From the NCBI GenBank assembly GCA_964538085.1, contig CAZIDF010000017.1, positions 1 through 64,000 of the forward strand: a DNA stretch of 64,000 nt. Direction: 5' to 3'. How positions within the stretch are numbered: position 1 is the first letter of the stretch; every line of letters begins with the position of its first letter. The position numbers and the translations under genes were made by a program. This stretch comes from G020348385 sp964538085 (GTDB lineage Bacteria; Acidobacteriota; Aminicenantia; Aminicenantales; Aminicenantaceae). The notes under the pieces were generated by a model. It made no database searches, had not been told where the DNA came from, and worked only from the letters and a program-made list of their open reading frames with translations. This document shows, piece after piece, positions 59,612 to 64,000 of the stretch.

Positions 59612-59985
59612 ATGAAAGAAAAAGTGGAAAAAGTGCTGGACAAAGTACGCCCTTCCCTGATAGCGGATGGAGGAAATGTGGAGCTGGTGGAAGTGAAGGA
59701 TGGCGTCGTTAAAGTCAGATTGACAGGTGCTTGCGGCGGTTGTCCTANNNNNNNNNNNNNNNNNNNNNNNNNNNNNNNNNNNNNNNNNNNNNNNNNNNNN
59801 NNNNNNNNNNNNNNNNNNNNNNNNNNNNNNNNNNNNNNNNNNNNNNNGTGAAGGATGGCGTCGTTAAAGTCAGATTGACAGGTGCTTGCGGCGGTTGTCC
59901 TATGTCCCAGATGACCCTGAAAATGGGCATCGAAAGGGTTCTCAAGCAAGAAATCCCCGAAATCCAAGAAGTCGTGGCCGTTTAG
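59612..59985 (+). CDS. NifU C-terminal-type Fe-S scaffold (split by scaffold gap)
   Basis: As written, this gene is broken by 100 N. If the duplicated 55-base flanks are merged it becomes a normal 72-residue NifU-like domain: LDKVRPSLIADGGNVELVEV, then GACGGCPMSQMTLKMGIERVL with the cluster-binding C-x2-C. Such proteins carry 4Fe-4S or 2Fe-2S clusters to targets. AAGGAGG precedes the ATG. First of the Fe-S genes after korB. Confidence 0.88.
59693..59902. other. scaffold gap with duplicated 55-bp flanks
   Basis: Bases 59748-59847 are exactly 100 N. The 55 bases before (59693-59747) and after (59848-59902) are identical. Merging them gives one uninterrupted reading frame of expected length for NifU-like, strong evidence that the gap is not real. 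Confidence 0.95.
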
Positions 59986-60012
59986 CCAAGAAAAAAAGAA
60001 GGGGGAGTCAAA

Positions 60013-61194
60013 ATGAGAAGGATCTATCTCGATCATATCGCAGGCACTCCTCTTCATGAAGATGTCGTAGAGGCGATGCTGCCTTATCTCGAAGAGAAGT
60101 TTGGCAACCCGCAAAGCCTGCACTCCGCTGGTCAGGAAGCCTTGGAGGCTATCGAAGGAGCAAGAGAGAAAGTCGCCCGGCTTATCAATGCAGAGTCATC
60201 CGAGATCTTTTACACATCCAGCGGATCGGAAGCCAACAATTTAGCGTTGAAAGGATTTGCCTTGGCTTTGCGAAACAAGGGGAAACACATCGTTCTCTCA
60301 TCTATCGAACATCAATCGATCCTCAATTCCGCCAAATTCCTTGAAAAGCTGGGTTTCACTTTTTCTCATATTCCTGTGGATAAGTACGGGATGGTCGATC
60401 CGGAAGATGTACAAAAGGCGATTTCCAAAGAGACTATACTTGTATCCATCATGCTGGCCAATGGAGAAGTGGGGACCATCGAACCGCTGGCCGAGATCGC
60501 TGAGATCTGTCGCAACCGGGAAGTCCTTCTGCACACAGATGCTGTGGATGCGGTGGGCAATATGCCTGTCGATGTCAAAATCCTCGGAGTTGACGCGCTG
60601 AGTTTGGCTGGTAATCAATTTTATGGACCAAAGGGTAGTGCAGCCTTGTTTATAAAAAAGGGGAGAAGGATTCTTCCCTTTATCGATGGCGGTATTCAAG
60701 AAGGCGGGAGGAGAGCTGGAACGGAGGATGTCCCTGCTATAGTCGGGCTGGGAAAAGCCGCTGAATTGGCACTCCAAAACATGGATCCTAGAAAGGAAAA
60801 AATGGAGACCCTTAGAGACACTCTCATAAAGAGGCTGCTTGTATCGATAGAGCACACCGTTCTGACCGGTCACCCTGAAAAGAGGCTTCCCCATCATGCC
60901 AGTTTTTGTGTGGAGTTCGTCGAGGGGGAATCCATGCTGCTCAATCTGGATATGCAGGGGATTGCGTGTTCGAGTGGATCTTCGTGCACATCACGTGCCC
61001 TGAAGGCATCCCATGTTCTTTTGGCCATGGGCATCGATCATGCTTTGGCCCAGAGCTCCCTTGTCTTCAGCATGATCGATAGCAACGCTCCGGAAGATAT
61101 CGATTATCTTTTGGAGGTCTTTCCGCCCATAATCGAAAGACTGAGAAAGATGTCTCCCATTTACACTCAATATTTAGAGGAGAAGAAAAAATGA
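60013..61194 (+). CDS. cysteine desulfurase-like protein without the PLP lysine
   Basis: A 393-residue NifS/IscS-family protein of normal length. Kept: LDHIAGTPL, FGNPQSLHSAG, TSSGSEANNLALKG, the His of SSIEHQSIL, HTDAVDAVG, and the catalytic-loop cysteine Cys325 in SSGSSCTS. Lost: the PLP Schiff-base lysine, because the usual S-x-H-K-x-x-G-P-K-G reads LAGNQFYGPKG with Gln202 (codon CAA at 60616-60618). The Asn of the NNE motif is partly altered (ANGEVG). A normal PLP-dependent desulfurase reaction is unlikely. Archaeoglobus fulgidus IscS also lacks this Lys (Asp) and serves with IscU by providing a cluster ligand; the same role is inferred here. Overlaps the iscU-like gene. Confidence 0.9.
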   Translation: MRRIYLDHIAGTPLHEDVVEAMLPYLEEKFGNPQSLHSAGQEALEAIEGAREKVARLINAESSEIFYTSSGSEANNLALKGFALALRNKGKHIVLSSIEHQSILNSAKFLEKLGFTFSHIPVDKYGMVDPEDVQKAISKETILVSIMLANGEVGTIEPLAEIAEICRNREVLLHTDAVDAVGNMPVDVKILGVDALSLAGNQFYGPKGSAALFIKKGRRILPFIDGGIQEGGRRAGTEDVPAIVGLGKAAELALQNMDPRKEKMETLRDTLIKRLLVSIEHTVLTGHPEKRLPHHASFCVEFVEGESMLLNLDMQGIACSSGSSCTSRALKASHVLLAMGIDHALAQSSLVFSMIDSNAPEDIDYLLEVFPPIIERLRKMSPIYTQYLEEKKK

Positions 61195-61772
61195 TGTACA
61201 GCGATAAAGTTATGGACCATTTCCAAAATCCCAGGAACGTCGGAACCATGGAGGATGCGGATGGGATCGGGCAGATGGGAAATCCAGTTTGCGGTGACAT
61301 GATGACTTTTTACATTAAGGTCAAGGAAAACCGCATCGCAGACGTGAAGTTCCAAACATTCGGTTGCGGTGCTGCTATAGCGGTTTCAAGCATGGTCAGT
61401 GAAATGGCCTTGGGGAAAACAATTGAAGAAGCCTTAAAGATCACGAACGAAAGTGTCGCAGAGGAACTAGGGGGATTGCCCAAGAACAAACTGCACTGTT
61501 CCAATCTGGGCGCAGACGCCCTCCATAAAGCTATCGAAGATTACCAGGAGAAGCGAAAAGCCAAAGAAAGCTCTGAAACCGTCCCAGAAAAAAAAGAAGA
61601 GGGAGAGAATGACTCCTGCTCCTGTCCTTACTGTGAAGGGCCGATCGAGGGGCTGGAGAGTTCCTGTCAGAGTTGTCATATCGAGTTCGAAGATTGCCCG
61701 GAGTGCCACAAGCCCATGAATAAAAAAGCGGACGATTGTCCTCACTGTGGCGCTACGAAACCGAGAGTTTGA
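61191..61772 (+). CDS. IscU-like Fe-S scaffold with C-terminal zinc-ribbon tail
   Basis: A 193-residue protein. Residues 1-122 are an IscU-type scaffold with the cluster ligands Cys34 and Asp36 (GNPVCGDMM), Cys59 (FGCGAA) and Cys103 (LHCSNLG). A charged linker (123-143) leads to a cysteine-rich end with four C-x2-C-type pairs (CSCPYC, CQSC, CPEC, CPHC), the pattern of a double zinc ribbon. This tail is not part of ordinary IscU. It may bind zinc or iron, or a partner. The start (ATG-ATG) overlaps the end of the iscS-like gene, so they are translated together. Confidence 0.9.
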   Translation: MMYSDKVMDHFQNPRNVGTMEDADGIGQMGNPVCGDMMTFYIKVKENRIADVKFQTFGCGAAIAVSSMVSEMALGKTIEEALKITNESVAEELGGLPKNKLHCSNLGADALHKAIEDYQEKRKAKESSETVPEKKEEGENDSCSCPYCEGPIEGLESSCQSCHIEFEDCPECHKPMNKKADDCPHCGATKPRV

Positions 61773-61789
61773 TTTAATACAGAAGAGAT

Positions 61790-62023
61790 ATGAAAGCAGA
61801 TCAGACTCTTGATTGTTTTGGATTGCTCTGTCCGATGCCGATCGTACAGACAGCCCAGCAGATCAAAAAATTGAAAATCGGAGAGGTTTTGGAAGTGATC
61901 TCGACGGACAAAGGTATTCTGGAGGATATGCCGGCTTGGTGCAGACAAACAGGTCAAGAATTTCTGGGTATCGAACAAGAAGGCGATATTTTCAAGGCGT
62001 ATGTCAAAAAGATCCATGAGTAG
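61790..62023 (+). CDS. tusA: TusA-family sulfur carrier
   Basis: A 77-residue protein of the TusA/SirA fold with the active Cys14 in LLCPMP, which carries sulfur as a persulfide. GAAGAGA-type ribosome site upstream. TusA normally takes sulfur from IscS for tRNA thiolation or other uses. Here the neighbouring IscS-like protein is unlikely to release sulfur from cysteine itself, so the sulfur source is open. Confidence 0.9.
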   Translation: MKADQTLDCFGLLCPMPIVQTAQQIKKLKIGEVLEVISTDKGILEDMPAWCRQTGQEFLGIEQEGDIFKAYVKKIHE

Positions 62024-62033
62024 AGGACCGATC

Positions 62034-62318
62034 ATGCTGCGCATAACAGAAAAAAAAGAAGGAGAAAAGACAAAGGTCCTTTATCTGGAAGGCAAGATTT
62101 GCCAGGATTATGTGCAGGAACTTCAGATCGAGATCGATAAATGGATAGACACTGGAGAAAGAGTCATCCTCGATTTTTCGAAGGTTGTTTTCATGGACGA
62201 TGAGGCGGCCCGATTGATCCGGCGATTTTACGACAACCGATTGAGTTTGAGAAATTGTTCTTTATTTATCCGGACAGCCTTGAAGATGGATGAAAGGAAA
62301 AAAAGTGAAAAAATCTGA
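62034..62318 (+). CDS. STAS-domain protein
   Basis: A 94-residue protein with a STAS/anti-sigma antagonist-like fold: an early K-V-L-Y-L-E-G-K-I, the central RVILDFSKVVFMDDEAARLI (where the usual phosphorylatable Ser is D-D, not S) and a helix-strand end. ATG 62034 is chosen because AGAGGA lies before it; earlier ATGs at 62001 and 62016 overlap tusA. Its role in an Fe-S operon is unknown; without the Ser it is unlikely to be switched by a partner kinase. Confidence 0.75.
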   Translation: MLRITEKKEGEKTKVLYLEGKICQDYVQELQIEIDKWIDTGERVILDFSKVVFMDDEAARLIRRFYDNRLSLRNCSLFIRTALKMDERKKSEKI

Positions 62319-63210
62319 GATGACGAACAGGATCGAACGACTGAAAAAAGAACGAGATGCCGTTATCTTAGCCCATAATTATCAGATAGGTGAAGTACAG
62401 GATGTAGCAGATTTTGTGGGGGATTCCCTGCAATTGAGCCAAGAGGCAGCGAAACTGGAGGCGGAAGTGATCGTTTTTTGTGGTGTCCATTTCATGGCGG
62501 AAACAGCGGCCATACTGTCTCCACACAAAACTGTCCTTATGCCTGATATCCATGCGGGTTGCCCGATGGCCGACATGATCACGGCTCAGGAGATGAGGGA
62601 TTGGAAAAAACAGTATCCGGGAAGAAAAGCGGTTTGTTACGTGAATACCTCTGCAGAAGTGAAAGCGGAGTGTGATATTTGTTGCACTTCGTCCAACGCT
62701 CTTCAGGTTGTTGAAGCAATAGAAGGGGATGAGATTCTTTTTGCCCCTGATAAAAATCTTGCCGCCTATGTGGCGCGCTTCACGGATAAAAAAATCATTC
62801 CCTGGGATGGATATTGTTATGTCCATAACAATATCAGATTGAAACATATAAGAGAAAAAAAAGAAAAATGGCCTGAAGCAGAAGTGTGGGTCCATCCCGA
62901 ATGCCGGCCAGAAGTGATAGATATAGCAGACAAGGTTTTATCGACGGGGAAAATGGTCAAGGAAGCCAGGGTCACAACAAAACCTGATATCCTCATCGGG
63001 ACAGAGGCAGGAATTATTTATCGCATGAAGAAGGAGAACCCGGATAAGAATTTTCATCCCGTCAAAGATTTTGCTCACTGTTCCAACATGAAAAAAATCG
63101 ATTTGAGAAAAGTCCTCGCTTCGCTGGAAAACATGGAACACAGAGTGGAAGTGCCTGTTGAAATAAGCCAGCGAGCGAGAGGAGCCATCGAAAGAATGGT
63201 CAGGCTGTAA
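62290..63210 (+). CDS. nadA: quinolinate synthase
   Basis: A 306-residue 4Fe-4S enzyme making quinolinate from iminoaspartate and dihydroxyacetone phosphate for NAD. Seen: AHNYQIGEVQDVADFVGDSLQLS, cluster cysteines in VFCGVHFMAETA, ECDICCTSSNA and the later HPECRPEV, MPDIHAGCPMADM and GTEAGIIYRMKKENP. The start may be ATG 62290, overlapping the STAS gene by 29 bases, or GTG 62305 with AAAGGA before it. An Fe-S enzyme in this operon is a plausible client of the scaffold proteins. Confidence 0.95.
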   Translation: MKGKKVKKSEMTNRIERLKKERDAVILAHNYQIGEVQDVADFVGDSLQLSQEAAKLEAEVIVFCGVHFMAETAAILSPHKTVLMPDIHAGCPMADMITAQEMRDWKKQYPGRKAVCYVNTSAEVKAECDICCTSSNALQVVEAIEGDEILFAPDKNLAAYVARFTDKKIIPWDGYCYVHNNIRLKHIREKKEKWPEAEVWVHPECRPEVIDIADKVLSTGKMVKEARVTTKPDILIGTEAGIIYRMKKENPDKNFHPVKDFAHCSNMKKIDLRKVLASLENMEHRVEVPVEISQRARGAIERMVRL

Positions 63211-63219
63211 GATTGATAT

Positions 63220-64000
63220 ATGAAGCATTCTTGGAAGATTACGAAGATTATCGGGATTGATATCTACATCGATTCCAGTTGGTTCGTGATATTTATTTTA
63301 TTCACCTGGGCTCTTGCAACTTCTTACTTCCCCCAACAATATGCGGATTGGCAGGCGCTTCAGTACTGGCTGATCGGGATCTTTACCAGCTTCTCCATGT
63401 TCGCTTCTGTCCTCGTCCATGAGCTTGCCCACTCCCTTGTGGCGAAATTGCAGGGGGAGGAAGTGCGTCGCATCACCTTGTTCATCTTGGGGGGTGTGGC
63501 TCAGATTACAGAGGAGCCTAAAAAGCCATGGAAAGAGCTCACCATGGCTTTAGTGGGCCCATCTGCTAGCGTGGTTCTGGCGGTTGGTTTTTTTATCCTC
63601 TCTTTTTTCTTGAGTGGAGTGAGCGAACCGCTCAAAGCCTCATTTCTGTATTTGGCGATAATAAATTTTGTTCTTGCCGTTTTTAATCTCCTTCCGGGTT
63701 TCCCGATGGATGGAGGCAGGGTTTTGCGCGCTTTGATCTGGCAAGCAACGGGGAACCTGAAAATGGCCACACGTATCGCATCGAGAGTGGGTCAGGTCGT
63801 GGCTTTTTTGCTAATATTTTTAGGCATCTTTCAAATACTTAGAGGCAATTTGGGTGGATTCTGGTTGATATTCGTGGGATGGTTCTTGCACAGTGCCGCG
63901 GTTAGAGGATATCAGCAGGTCACGGTGGAATCAGCGCTAAAAGGGGTTCAGGCAAAAGAATTGATGAGAGAGGATTTCGAGAGAATTTCAGGTTCTACCC
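63220..64000 (+). CDS. M50 site-2-protease-like membrane metalloprotease (cut by window end)
   Basis: The first 260 residues are present; the gene runs off the window. There are five to six membrane helices. The zinc motif H-E-x-x-H is visible (VLVHELAHSLVAK) and the third ligand in NLLPGFPMDGGRVLRAL (the DG motif). The part seen after about residue 235 looks like the start of a CBS domain (A-K-E-L-M-R-E-D-F). Such proteases cut membrane-embedded regulators. ATG at 63220 is 9 bases after the nadA stop; no strong ribosome site. Confidence 0.88.
   Translation, partial: MKHSWKITKIIGIDIYIDSSWFVIFILFTWALATSYFPQQYADWQALQYWLIGIFTSFSMFASVLVHELAHSLVAKLQGEEVRRITLFILGGVAQITEEPKKPWKELTMALVGPSASVVLAVGFFILSFFLSGVSEPLKASFLYLAIINFVLAVFNLLPGFPMDGGRVLRALIWQATGNLKMATRIASRVGQVVAFLLIFLGIFQILRGNLGGFWLIFVGWFLHSAAVRGYQQVTVESALKGVQAKELMREDFERISGST

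Noticed and set aside
59305..60123. Minus-strand ORF across the second gap
   Set aside because: It runs through N bases and opposite to korB and nifU-like; it shows no protein-like features.

Overview
The window looks like chromosomal DNA of an anaerobic, peptide- and amino-acid-using, diderm bacterium. Likely an uncultured Acidobacteriota-type lineage such as Candidatus Aminicenantes, although this is inferred from gene content only. Supporting content: secreted S9, M14 and M24 peptidases, two amidohydrolases, sodium-coupled symporters, a 2-oxoacid:acceptor oxidoreductase, an oxygen-defence set (desulforedoxin, rubrerythrin-like protein, rubredoxin and its reductase), a porin-like beta-barrel, pseudopilins and a bactofilin. 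Base composition is moderate, with an AT-rich island at about 2.2-10 kb. The window holds two 100-N scaffold gaps, each flanked by an exact 55-bp duplication, so both are probably artificial. I see no tRNA, rRNA, CRISPR array, transposase or prophage.

Layout. 1-2.1 kb: a dispersed short repeat (three copies), a TPR gene remnant, a small membrane protein and a CrtI-like oxidoreductase. 2.2-9.8 kb: two exported TPR-CHAT protease-like proteins flanking an ECF-type sigma factor and its zinc-finger membrane anti-sigma factor. 10-13 kb: sodium:solute symporter with a 32-residue partner ORF, and ndk. 13-19 kb: a short QueG-like iron-sulfur protein, a multi-PAS diguanylate cyclase and small metabolic proteins. 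19-28 kb: two S9 peptidases, a GYD protein, an excisionase-type HTH protein with a direct-repeat operator, an M14 peptidase and an amidohydrolase. 28-32.4 kb: bactofilin divergent from a four-gene pseudopilin operon. 32.4-38 kb: a paired palindromic repeat, an amidohydrolase, a second M14 and an M24 peptidase. 38-46 kb: mgtE-recO, then rodZ-like, ntrY-like, ntrX-like and agcS in one operon. 46-54.7 kb: endonuclease V, ftsEX, the oxygen-defence cluster, purA and alr. 54.8-64 kb: a sigma-54 activator followed by a strong sigma-54 promoter and a probable nine-gene operon (korA, korB, nifU-like, iscS-like, iscU-like, tusA, STAS, nadA, M50 protease).

Three items stand out. (1) The CHAT/sigma/anti-sigma island could be a protease-gated transcriptional switch. 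(2) The iscS-like protein has Gln in place of the PLP-binding Lys, next to an IscU fused to a zinc-ribbon tail. This recalls the PLP-less IscS of Archaeoglobus fulgidus and suggests a non-canonical Fe-S assembly system. (3) Of the two sigma-54-type activators, the NtrX-like one has lost GAFTGA, whereas the one upstream of korAB keeps it and sits just before a near-consensus -24/-12 promoter.
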